Positions 22,356 through 32,088 of a DNA stretch of 64,000 nt are shown here, piece after piece. Every line of letters starts with the position of its first letter. The first letter of the stretch is position 1. The DNA comes from Fallopia convolvulus. Lineage: Eukaryota; Streptophyta; Magnoliopsida; Caryophyllales; Polygonaceae. Location: assembly GCA_964016875.1 (NCBI GenBank), contig OZ024721.1:39490210-39554209 (forward strand). Direction: 5' to 3'. A model generated the notes under the pieces. It did no database searches and was not told where the DNA came from. It worked only from the letters and a program-made list of their open reading frames with translations. The translations under genes were made by a program, and so were the position numbers.

Positions 22356-23131
22356 TCATATTACTGAAACAATTTTATTTGTTCCATCATGCAAACAAAC
22401 AGTAATAGGTTTTTCTAACCTTTTCATGGAACTCAGAAGAGTTTGATCACAAGTAATGTGATCCGAAGCTCCAGTATCAATTATCCAATCAAGATTTTGA
22501 CCAATTTTATATGAAGAATGTACAACATGCTGATGAATATTACTTGAAAACCCTTCGAAGGAAGAAGTTCTAGCAACTCCTTTGCCTTTGATTACTCTCA
22601 TCATGTCTTTCATTTCTTGATACAAATTCACCATAGTAGCATTATCCACTTTTGTCTTGTCTGATTCAGCAAAATCAAGAGGACTATCAACAACCTCAAT
22701 CTTATTTGCAGACGATTGAAGTGAACTCTTTCCTTTCTCACCTTTGAACCATTCAGGATATCCAACAATCCTAAAACAGTGATCCACCGTATGTCCTCTC
22801 TCATTGCAAAAGGAACACAACAACTTCACCTTTTCTTCTGCTCTTATTTTCTTATAATCCTTGAATTCCTTTTTCTCACCAGAATTCCCACTTCCACTCG
22901 CCAATTGGCCTCCTGTTTTGCCAAAACTCTTACTAGCAACAAGAGCACTAGCTTCTTTTGACAGATCCATAGTGCTACTAACAGATTTCTACCTTTCTCC
23001 TTGTTGAACCCAATAATAGACTTGATTGATGTTCAGCAAAGGATCTTTTGCAAGAATGTTGTTTACAATATGATCAAATCCAGAATTGAGTCCTAATAAG
23101 AACTGCATCACACGATTTCTTGTTTCCATAT
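22356..23131 (-). pseudogene. Copia gag C-terminal half and protease
   Basis: From 23131 the gag core continues (METRNRVMQFLLGLNSGFD), then a TAG at 22989-22991, probably from CAG, then a CCHC knuckle (CSFCNERGHTVDHC) followed by VGYPEWFKG. The protease begins near 22500 with DWIIDTGASDH, the intact D-T-G-A catalytic triplet. A TGA at 22356-22358 precedes the integrase ORF in the same frame. Confidence 0.8.
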
Positions 23132-24460
23132 TGACTCGGCCTAGGTCGTTATGCCAAGAACAAAGATAATTAACCCTAATACAAGCTAGTATAGCGAGTA
23201 AGTCGGGGTCGTACCCTAGAGAACTTGCGGCTTCTAGTATCAATATTTTTACCAACTAAAGACAGGGGAAAATCAAGAGAAAGATCTAAACTAAACTAAA
23301 CTAAGAAATCAATAACAAACAATCAAACAAAACAATAGAGAAACAAGTTTATTCAAAAGATCCACTCTGAAATAATCATTCGATCACAGATTCATGCACT
23401 GATTCCTTTTACACCTATGGTTAATTCCTATCCTAATCATTAGCAATCGCAAGTCCACGGTCCAAGCAATTCTTTAACCCTAGGCAAGGACGCTTAACCT
23501 AGAATTAGCATAAAGAACAAGGATATGCAGGATACAAGTCAAGACAACCAAGCTACGAGTCGATTGAAATAACTTATAATCAATTATCTTCTTAAAACCT
23601 AGTTGCATAGACAACAAATCTAAGTTCTAAGTTGTTTTCACAAAACAGATTTGTCCACGGTCCAAATCTAATCCAACAGTAGAAAATTAATCAATTCAAC
23701 AAGTTAGCTACTCATGCAGAATCAATCAACATTCATATAATGAAGCACAAGAGAATTAATATTAACCAAAGGATAGAAATCAATTACCAAAACCTCACGA
23801 GTTCATACATCAGAGCTTCACCTTCGAACAAACCCCAAAGGGTTAGCTCTCCATAAAAACTGAAAGAAACTCTAGGTTAAAACTAAAAAGAGGCTCTCTA
23901 AAGTATGCTCCAACTGAATACGAAACTAGGTATACATACTAGAAACATCCGAATAAAACTAAATCCTAAAGATATAATAAAAGCATAAGATAAAATAAAC
24001 GAATTCGGCGCTGGAAACTCGCCACCCGCGAGCGCGGGTCCACAGTCGCGGTCGCGGGTCTTCTGCGTCTCACCATCCTCGCGGATAAGGCCAACACCAC
24101 GGGCGTGGGTACTAGGCCGCGATAGCGGGTCTTCTGACAACTTTCTGGTGTCAACTTCGGAGGTGGTTTTGACCCACTTAGAGTTGGAATTTGAACTCGC
24201 CGTATATGAATTGTAGCTCTTCGAGTTAGCTTTCCAATGATACCAATTTCAGCTTCATCCGATCACCGTAGCTCCCGAACGTTGCGTCACAAGAAAATGG
24301 CGTCAAAACAACTCCAAATCAACACTTGTCTTCAAAACTCTTGCAATTCTTCAAATCGTGTCTTCGGTCTTCATATTACAATTATGCTCAAAACTAACCT
24401 AAACACACTCAAATCATGCCTAAAATACAAGAGATAACCATACTAATCTAGAGCGTATCA
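23132..24460 (-). repeat. 3' LTR of non-autonomous element (full length)
   Basis: 1329 bp. Relative to its partner at 27131-28331 it keeps about 130 bp (near 23765-23905) that the partner has lost. By eye about 36 substitutions separate the shared parts, roughly a third of them in the CpG-rich block 24005-24135. Confidence 0.88.
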
Positions 24461-25480
24461 AATTCCCCATACTTAAACCTTGCTCGTCCTCAAGTAAGCT
24501 CAAAATAAATCTAACAATCAATCCTGTCAAGGTTTACAGCATAGTACAAGGAAAGACAAAAATCACTCACCTCGCCAACCCGAACCCAAAATAGAGAAAT
24601 AGTGAGCAAAAACATGAAAGCTCAAACACACACACCTCACCAAAAATACATATAAAATCAACTCTCAAACTCTAAAAATCGTAGAGCATCCTAGGATCTA
24701 CCCGGCATCTAAAATTTAATCCCCAAGCCCAAAGTAGAATGAAATCCTAAACACTCCAATTTTTCCACTCAATTCTACTTAGGCGCCCTTTCGGGTTTTC
24801 ACCTAATCACTCATTTCATTTTTCTTCAGGTGTGCTCACATATGCTCACAATCACTCATTAACCTCTTATTACCCTAGCCTAATACTGGTCCGGGTTACC
24901 TTCTTTTTACCTGAGCCGCCCTTTCGGGTTTTCGACTCATCCAAGGATTTATATGCCTTTTCTGACTTTTTATGGCTTTTTTCATTTTTTTTTAATTTTT
25001 CTTCAAACTTTTCTCTATACAAAACATGGAACAAAAATTCCATAAAAATAACGAAAAATAAACTGAAATGCAACTATCTATGATATACGTAGCGAGTACT
25101 TCCTCCCCCATACTTAAATCCTTCATTGTCCTCAATGAAGTAAAGAGAAAGGAATTAAGCATAGAAGAGGAAAATCAGAAGACTCACATACGAAAGATGA
25201 TATGGAAAGGAAAAACTTCTTCAAAGGCGTGGATGTGCAGTTCAGAAATTTTCAGATGGTTCTTCTGCAGACAAACCGCGGGCGCGGGTGATCAGGCCGC
25301 GGGCACGGATCAACTCACGGAAAGAAAGTCGCTTCTGGGCATATACCGCATACGCGGTTTGAGGCGACAACAGCGAATACGATCATCAACAATGAACACA
25401 AACTCACAAACTCTGAATCTCACATTAAGCATTAATGTAGCACGAGCCTTGAAGATGAAGATTCCCCCATACTTGAGGAT
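24461..25480 (-). repeat. Three PPT-like modules in 3' untranslated region
   Basis: On the minus strand the phrase AAGTATGGGG(G)A, preceded by GAGGACRA-type words, occurs at about 24500-24461, 25140-25103 and 25482-25458. The first abuts the LTR and is the expected polypurine tract. The others are extra copies inside the 3' region. No protein gene is supported in this stretch. Confidence 0.6.
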
Positions 25481-26672
25481 GACCATGGGCGGACAGATTT
25501 TTCGGGGGTTTCACCCGAAAACCTTTTATTTCGGGGGTTTCACTCGAAAACCTTTTATTTTTTATTTTATTTATTTATTCCTTTTATTCTTTTTTTTCCC
25601 TTTTTATCAAAAACGAAACTTCTGCCAGGAATTGAACCGCGAGCGCGGGTCATGGGCCGCGGTCGCGGGTCCAGTCGCGGGCTCTGGTTCAGCCGCGGGT
25701 TTGCACATTCTTCGAGATAGAAATTTTAACCTGTGTGTTAGCCCGACAGAACCAAAACGAAACTAAAACTAAAACTAAACTAAAAGGACATAAAAGAAAA
25801 GAAAAGAAAAGAAAAACTTACCTCGCGTTGCCTCCTGAGCAGTGCCTTTAACGTTGTTGGCTCGACGTGTTTATGATCGGACATTGTCAACGCCCTGAGA
25901 AGTATATCAAAATCCTGCGAACAACTATCATGCAGGCAAATATAGCACAATGATAACTTGAAACCGAATAATATAGCTTTCAAACACCGTTTCAGTTTAT
26001 CAAACCCACTAGAAAAGTCATGGTTAGATGGTTGGATAGAGCCAGTTGAGAGGATGAGGTAGTTTTTCAAAATATAAATCAAGAGTAATGATTTTCATGT
26101 TAACACTACCACCCTTAAAATTTGAGAAGTCACTAGGTAAACTATCATGTTTAGGACCTTTTGCAGACACATCAGGCAAACAGATATCGATGGAGAGTAA
26201 AGAAGAAGAGGAAAGGATACAGGGATCATGATCGATCACAACAAAGGACTCCATGGCAGGAGACATAGACATCTCCTCAGGTGGAAGGGAAATCTCCATA
26301 TCATCATCTAGCTCCTTCTTCGAGTCATCAGGCTCGTCGTCATCACTCCAGGAGCTGTCAAACTTAAGGAAATATTCCTCCTCCGTCATCATATGACTAT
26401 GATCATCCATCTCTTCATCCCATGAAGGGTCTCTGAGTGCCTCCGGAAAGGGTGGAACCGGCTTATACGAGCTGTGAGGAGGGAAGTACGGCCTTACATA
26501 TGAATTATATTCGTCGCAAGGGTTACCGCGCTCGCGTCTCAAGAGCCGCGCCCGCGGCTCATCGTCACCGCGGCCGCGGCACATCGGCACGGCGCTCGCG
26601 GTTTGGCTCTTCGGGAGAATCTGTTGGTTCTGTATCGGAACCGCGTGCGCAGTTGTCATCCCGCGTGCGCGG
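25262..26672. repeat. Dispersed CpG-rich motif, CCGCGGGCGCGGGT type
   Basis: Clusters of a 12-15 bp word with consensus near CCGCGNNCGCGGGT lie at 25276-25320, 25636-25702 and 26526-26672. The same motif occurs in both LTRs (24018-24135 and 27888-27998). Copies face both ways and differ mainly by C-to-T or G-to-A changes. They stand out sharply from the AT-rich surroundings and are not explained by coding. Confidence 0.7.
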
Positions 26673-27010
26673 TTCTTGTAAGGAACCTTGATCTTCGAGA
26701 ATTTCCTCCGTCTTTATGGCCAACACCTCCACTGGTTTTCTTTGTTTAGCAATTTGGTTCGTCAATTTCTGCACCTCGATCTCTCCGGCTCGGAGCTCAC
26801 AAAAGAAATTCCACCGGTCCATGGGTTTCCAAATGACGTATTTTCCATCTCTCTCACGGTACATCTTTAGTTGGGACTCAAGAGTCATCCCACTAAAGAT
26901 GTGATTGCAAGCATCATCAAGCCCTACGGTTATCCCTCAAACAGAGAGATCATGCAATTGTTCCTGGCACCTAGTGAAGTACTCATGAAAGGGTTCATCC
27001 TGCAACTGAC
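26024..27010 (-). pseudogene. Gag-like ORF of non-autonomous element
   Basis: On the minus strand 27010-26885 reads CQLQDEPFHEYFTRCQEQLH, resembling the gag core motif (ESFxxYFxRF), then a TGA, then TVGLDDACNHIFSGMTLESQ. 26888-26565 continues with a predicted coiled coil (RAGEIEVQKLTNQIAKQ). 26659-26024 is an acidic ORF (DSSWSDDDEPDDSKKELDDD) without a known domain. The frames are not continuous. The assignment to gag rests on position after the primer site and on these short motifs. Confidence 0.5.
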
Positions 27011-27107
27011 AAAACCTAAACGCAGACATTAGTATATACAAGTGTAGACTGTAAGATAGGTCTACACAAAGTCAATAAAAATAATAATACTAGAATTAAA
27101 GCAAAGG

Positions 27108-27125
27108 TCCCCGGCAACAGCGCCA
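27108..27125 (-). other. Primer binding site of non-autonomous element
   Basis: Minus strand TGGCGCTGTTGCCGGGGA, five bases from the LTR end at 27131. From memory this differs at one position from the tRNA-Asp type site of Athila elements. Confidence 0.75.
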
Positions 27126-27130
27126 AAATT

Positions 27131-28331
27131 TGACTCGGCCTAGGTCGTTATGCCAGGAACAAAGATAATTAACCGTAATACAAGCTAGTATAGCGAGTAA
27201 GTCGGGGTCGTACCCTAGAGAACTTGCGGCTTCTAGTATCAATATTTTTACCAACTAAAGACAAGGGAAAATCAAGAGAAAGATCTAAACTAAACTAAAC
27301 TAAGAAACAAATAACAAACAATCAAACAAAACAATAGAGAAACAAATTTATTCAAAAGATCCACTCTGAAATAATCATTCGATCACAGATTCATCCACTG
27401 ATTCCTTTTACACCTATGGTTAATTCCTATCCTAATCATTAGCAATCGCAAGTCCACGGTCCAAGCAATTCTTTAACCCTAGGCAAGGACGCTTAGCCTA
27501 GAATTAGCATAAAGAACAAGGATATGCAGGATACAAGTCAAGACAACCAAGCTACGAGTCGATTGAAATAACTTATAATCAATTATCTTTTTAAAACCTA
27601 GTTGCATAGACAACAAATCTAAGTTCTAAGTTGTTTTCACAGAAGAGATTTGTCCACGGTCCAAATCTAATCCAACAGTAGAAAATCAATCAATTCAACA
27701 AGTTAGCTACTCATGCAGAATCAATCAACATTCATATAATGAAGCACAAGAGAATTAACATTAACCAAAGTATGCTCCAATTGAATACGAAACTAGGTAT
27801 AAATACTAGAAACATCCGAATAAAACTAAATACTAAAGATATAATAAAAGCATAAGATAAAATAAACGAAGTCGGCGCTGGACACTCGCCACCCGCGAGT
27901 GCGGGTCCACAGCCACGGCCGCGGGTCTTCTGCGTCTCTCCATCCTCGCGGATAAGGCCAACACTGCGGGCGCGGGTACTAGGCCGCGATCGCAGGTCTT
28001 CTGACAGCTTTCTGGTGTCAACTTCGGAGATGGTTTTGACCCACTTAGAGTTGGAATTTGAACTCGCCGTAAAAAAATGAATTGTAGCTCTTCGAGTTAG
28101 CTTTCCAATGATACCAATTTCAGCTTCATCCGATCACCGTAGCTCCCGAACGATGCGTCACAAGAAAATGGCGTCAAAACAACTCCAAATTAACACTTGT
28201 CTTCAAAACTCTTGCAATTCTTCAAATCGTGTCTTCGGACTTCATATTAAAATTATGCTCAAAAATAACCTAAACACACTCAAATCATGCCTAAGATACA
28301 AGAGATAACCATACTAATCTAGAGCGTATCA
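27131..28331 (-). repeat. 5' LTR of non-autonomous element (internally deleted)
   Basis: 1201 bp. Compared with 23132-24460 it lacks about 130 bp between two short AAAG words (after ATTAACCAAAG, near 27770). This looks like a microhomology deletion after insertion. Confidence 0.87.
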
Positions 28332-28925
28332 CATATCATATAGCCTCTTCAAGAATTGATAAGTGCAACTTGTCAAAGCACCACAAAGACAAGTCGGTGT
28401 TGGATCAAGAGTATAGATCTCATCCCATAAACGCTTGAGCTTTCCATAATATTCAGCAACAGACATGTTACCTTGTTCAAGAATAGTGAGATTTCTGCGC
28501 AGTTGGAACAGGAGTGGTCCATTTGCTTGACCAAACCTCTCCTGAATATCAGTCCAGAGCGCTCTAACAAATTCGACATACATGAAGCCATCAGCAAGTT
28601 CTGGAACCATTGAAGGTGTGATCCAGCAGCGCACCATGTAGTCACAGCAAATCCATCTCTAAAAATCAAACGTTCCTTGCTTTGGCATTGGCAATGTGCC
28701 ATCAATGAAGTCGATCTTGTTCTTCGCGCCTAGTGCCATACGAATCCCATGGCTCCAGGTCAGAAAATAATCTCCATTGAACAAGCTGGTGGTGAGCTGA
28801 GCATTTGGCGAATCGGAATTCGCGAGATTGAGTGGATCACTACTCATCTTTGACTGCATTTCGCTATCAGAGTTTTGCGATCCATTGCTCGTGTTCTCTT
28901 GATTCGTCATTATGCGATTATGCAA
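28332..28925 (-). pseudogene. Copia gag, N-terminal half
   Basis: Minus strand from 28925. It has an Asn/Ser-rich start, then LTTSLFNGDYFLTWSHGIRM, the copia gag N-terminal motif (NYxxWSRxMxxAL), and KIDFIDGTLPMP. A TAG at 28659-28661 (probably from CAG) interrupts it, then the frame continues with FVRALWTDIQERFGQANGPL and EQGNMSVAEYYGKLKRLWDE. It ends at the CATAT duplication and resumes at 23131. Confidence 0.82.
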
Positions 28926-29002
28926 TTCTCGGCTTCAATTCAACTTGAATCACAGAATATAAACAAAAAATGCGGAAGAATGAAGAAAGATCAAATGTTG
29001 TA

Positions 29003-29194
29003 GCTTTGATACCCTAAGAAAACATCAAAGATCTGTAAATCACACATTCTAACCTAAAGAACACTCAGAGAAGAGAAGAGGAAATAAAACTCATAACAAA
29101 ATTTTATTACTTTGTAAGATATCTCAACTGGTTTTTGTTATATGCTATTTATAGTAGTTGGTTTTACAGGACATTTAGAGAGGAGTGTCTAACA
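29003..29194 (-). repeat. Probable short 5' LTR and primer site of the copia element
   Basis: On the minus strand a likely LTR starts TGTTAGACACTCC at 29194, has a TATA box (CTATAAATAG, near 29158-29149) and ends near 29015. The primer site GGGTATCAAAGC follows at 29014-29003, one base off the initiator-Met type. The second LTR is lost, so the boundaries are not confirmed. Confidence 0.45.
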
Positions 29195-30665
29195 ACCTCC
29201 TAGCTTCCTCTTTACACTACTTAATTGCTAATGCCAGGTAAGCAACATAGCAGAGTAACTAACTCACATAAAATCCTAAAACCCCTTTAAAATTTATTTT
29301 GCGTCAGTCACACATTATAAAGCTCCGTTTGGCAAGACGGTTTCGGAGCTTGATTATTACAATTGATATAGTATAATATAGATCGATCGATGCCCACGAT
29401 TATGGAAGCCCGCTTATTGTCACATGCCCACCCTTAATTAGCTTGCAAGAATTATTTGTAATACGGAGTGTATATATATTTTGGTCAGAACTTTTGTTGC
29501 AATAACGAATCTGCTCCGATTGAAAGATATTGAACCAAGTACAGAGTACTGATCACTTGATCAGTGATCAAGGTGCCGCCCAAATAAGTATGGAGGCCAG
29601 GGCTGGATACGCTGGCGTGTTGAGGTCACAAGTGACGTCATATTTGACAAAAGCCAAGTCCACGTACTCTGTACTGTACACCAGCAATTCATCATCCACC
29701 ACGTACCATTCCCTACTCTCCTATCCTTATAATATAATCCACGGCCGAAAGTCTACCAAAAGGCTGCTTCATTCATTATACTGTACTATATTACAAGCAA
29801 TAGGTATCAAAACGCAACACTCAAGCTAGCTAAGCTCTTCCTTCATTATTCCACACATAAAAGTAAGTATATATCCTCTGCTTTTTCCACACATAAAAGT
29901 AAGTATGTATAATATTCTCATTGTAACAAATCCAAACAAAAAAAACCGAGAGTTGTTTTCTTGTTTGGGCGGTTAAAGGAGTTCTTTACTCGCTGGTAGC
30001 CTGGTAGTGAACCATTTGGGTGGAGTTTTACTCCAAACAATGTATAGCGATCACAAGATCGACATTCTCAAATTTAGTCATTCTGCAATTTCGTGTTTTT
30101 AATAAGATAATTGAAATTGAACTTGTCAATTCAGCCAAAGACAGTACAATTCCCTCATCACATGGGAGAATGAGCCATCATATATATCTACAAAGCTCTC
30201 CATGTTGTTATCTAGTCTCTTTGCAAGTGGGGATGTAGCTGAAGAAAATAACAGCACAGCAATAGCATCAAGATAGACCAAAAGATTTCCTTCATGTTAA
30301 TAAACCGGATTACACGGGATTCTTCTCAGTAGCTCTTGTATCGTTTTCTACCACACCACATGATTACTGTTTCTGTTTTATGCCAAAAAGCTAGCACATG
30401 CGAGGGTGGAAAAAGTACCACACACCAACTCAATAAACACACAAGGCCAAAGTAGCTAAGGACTTCTTCTCTTGGCTCAAGCTATAACAACAAAATAATT
30501 TCACTTACCAATTGCTCAAGAGTATTAGATTCCAGGGACCGAAAGAACAGGTGACGTGTTGGGAAGTTTTACCACTTAACATATAAAGTCGGGATCCACC
30601 TTCTAACCCAAAAGCTTAAGCCAATAGGTAGGGATTCACTCTCTTTTATATGCTAGTGGTGTTTG
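29195..30665. other. Intergenic sequence with promoter-like elements
   Basis: No coding gene is supported; ORFs at 29530-29829 and 30020-30238 have no recognised domain. On the plus strand there is a TGACGTCA palindrome (29633-29640, a bZIP-type site), TATAATATAAT near 29728, and a twice-repeated TTCCACACATAAAAGTAAGT at about 29850 and 29883 that contains a good splice-donor match. Together these look like a promoter and 5' leader, but no downstream exon was found. Confidence 0.3.
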
Positions 30666-30670
30666 GCTAT

Positions 30671-31712
30671 TGTTGGATCGTAAACGAGTTAGCAAGAGCT
30701 TGGGAACTGGCTGTTAAGCTGTTCCCAAGGCAGCGGAAGAAATAATCGCAAGTAATTAAGACACTGAAAAAACACAGTTCCTTATAGAGGAACCCCACTA
30801 CAACCAACTAGTTGTATGGGTAAACCTCTACCTCCGCTGGGAGGATTTTGAATGACTTACTTATATTATTGATTTGTTCCTTAGTTACAAACAGCCAGAT
30901 TCAAACTTCTCTATTCCTACGAGTTCTACCTAACTCTAGCAACACTAATGAATCTTCTCAACTGAGTTCCTAAGCGAACAACAATCACTAAATAAGTAAC
31001 TCAAACCTTACACCAAATCGCAGTTCCCTTGCTCCTGGGAACTCGGCTTCACCTTCGTCGAGATCAGACACTCGCTATCGGGCACTTCTCTTCTTCTTTT
31101 CTCTTTCTTTGTTGTGGATATTTGTAAGTTCTGGGAGAAGTGCTCAATCCGAGCACTATTCATTTGGCTTTATACTCGAGTGAACTTGGGCTTCAATCGC
31201 ATCTTTCATTTGTGTCCGAAATGCCCTTTACTTGATGCCCAAGTTGTACTTTCTTCACATGTGACTTCGATTTGAACTAGGTCAACTTCTTGAGATGATC
31301 GGACCGTTGGATCAATCGTGACAGTCTGCTCCTCAGACTGTGCCTTCATCCTGTCCAAGACAGGATCCCGTGATATGCGTTGATCGGTCCTTGTCCTCAC
31401 ATGTGAGTTCCCATATCGTGGGAACTGTCCTCTGTTGAGTTCCTTTGAGAGAAACTCTTCATTGTGTAAGCCTGTGTTCTCTGGTCATTCCTGGGAGTTC
31501 TTATTTCATGGGAACTTTCATCTTCAGAGTTCCCTTGATGGGAACTCTTCATTGTGTGCTCATTCATGGAAGTTCTTTGCTAAACCTGTGTTCCTTAGAA
31601 ATACTTGATCAAGGCACATTAGTTCCCTTATAGCGTTTGTCATTATCAAAACTCGGAGAACTGTATCGTTGATCCGATGTTTAGAACCAGAGGTCCCAAC
31701 ATCGTTCCAACA
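30671..31712 (-). repeat. 3' LTR of SIRE element
   Basis: Same length as the partner LTR. On the minus strand it starts TGTTGGAACGATGTTGGG after the purine-rich AAAAAGGAAGAAATTG tract and ends GATCCAACA. Confidence 0.93.
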
Positions 31713-32088
31713 ATTTCTTCCTTTTTGATGATGACAAACCTATCGCAAAAAAACAGCAAGTATTTCAAAGCATGATATCCAAATGAGTTCCTACGCGTGT
31801 TCCTAGGGAGCCACTTCTTGTGAATCACTGAGTTCGTACTTAGCTTTTATGCAATTGTTCCCCCTTAGCTATAGCGTATTCTGTGATATCTTTTCAACTT
31901 AACTCATCTCGCATTTTTTGTCTTTCCCCCTTTTGACATCATCGAAAACAAGTAAACACATAGATAAGGAAGGAAGAGAACACGCAATCATACTAAAAAC
32001 CATGTATTACTTAAGCAAAAATTTGTACATAGGAACACAAGAGACAATTTTTGTGGGAACATTGAGGCTAGGAAAAAGAAGGGAAAGA

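Larger units (their letters stand above)
23132..28331 (-). mobile_element. Non-autonomous LTR retrotransposon with gag-like ORF
   Basis: LTRs lie at 23132-24460 and 27131-28331 (minus-strand ends TGATACGC...CCGAGTCA), and the exact duplication CATAT at 23127-23131 and 28332-28336. On the minus strand the primer site (27125-27108) reads TGGCGCTGTTGCCGGGGA, very like the site typical of Athila/Tat elements. The purine tract beside the other LTR reads GTATGGGGAATT. The 2.67-kb interior has a gag-like region only; protease, RT, RNase H and integrase are absent. It must have moved with help from another element. CpG-rich motifs occur throughout the LTRs and interior. Confidence 0.85.
21018..29194 (-). 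mobile_element. Truncated Ty1/copia element, split by another LTR element
   Basis: On the minus strand are a probable 5' LTR (29194-29015), a primer site (29014-29003), gag (28925-28332 then 23131-22750), protease and integrase (to 21018). RT and RNase H are absent, so the 3' half has been lost. Gag is interrupted by the 5.2-kb element 23132-28331 with duplication CATAT; removing it rejoins the gag frame exactly. Three in-frame nonsense codons (28659, 22989 and 22356 ends) break the polyprotein. The gag type (one CCHC knuckle followed by YPEWF) suggests an Ale-like lineage. Confidence 0.75.

Noticed and set aside
24000..24140. CpG-island promoter in the LTR
   Set aside because: The same CpG-rich words occur in interior, non-promoter clusters and are word repeats rather than a general GC rise.
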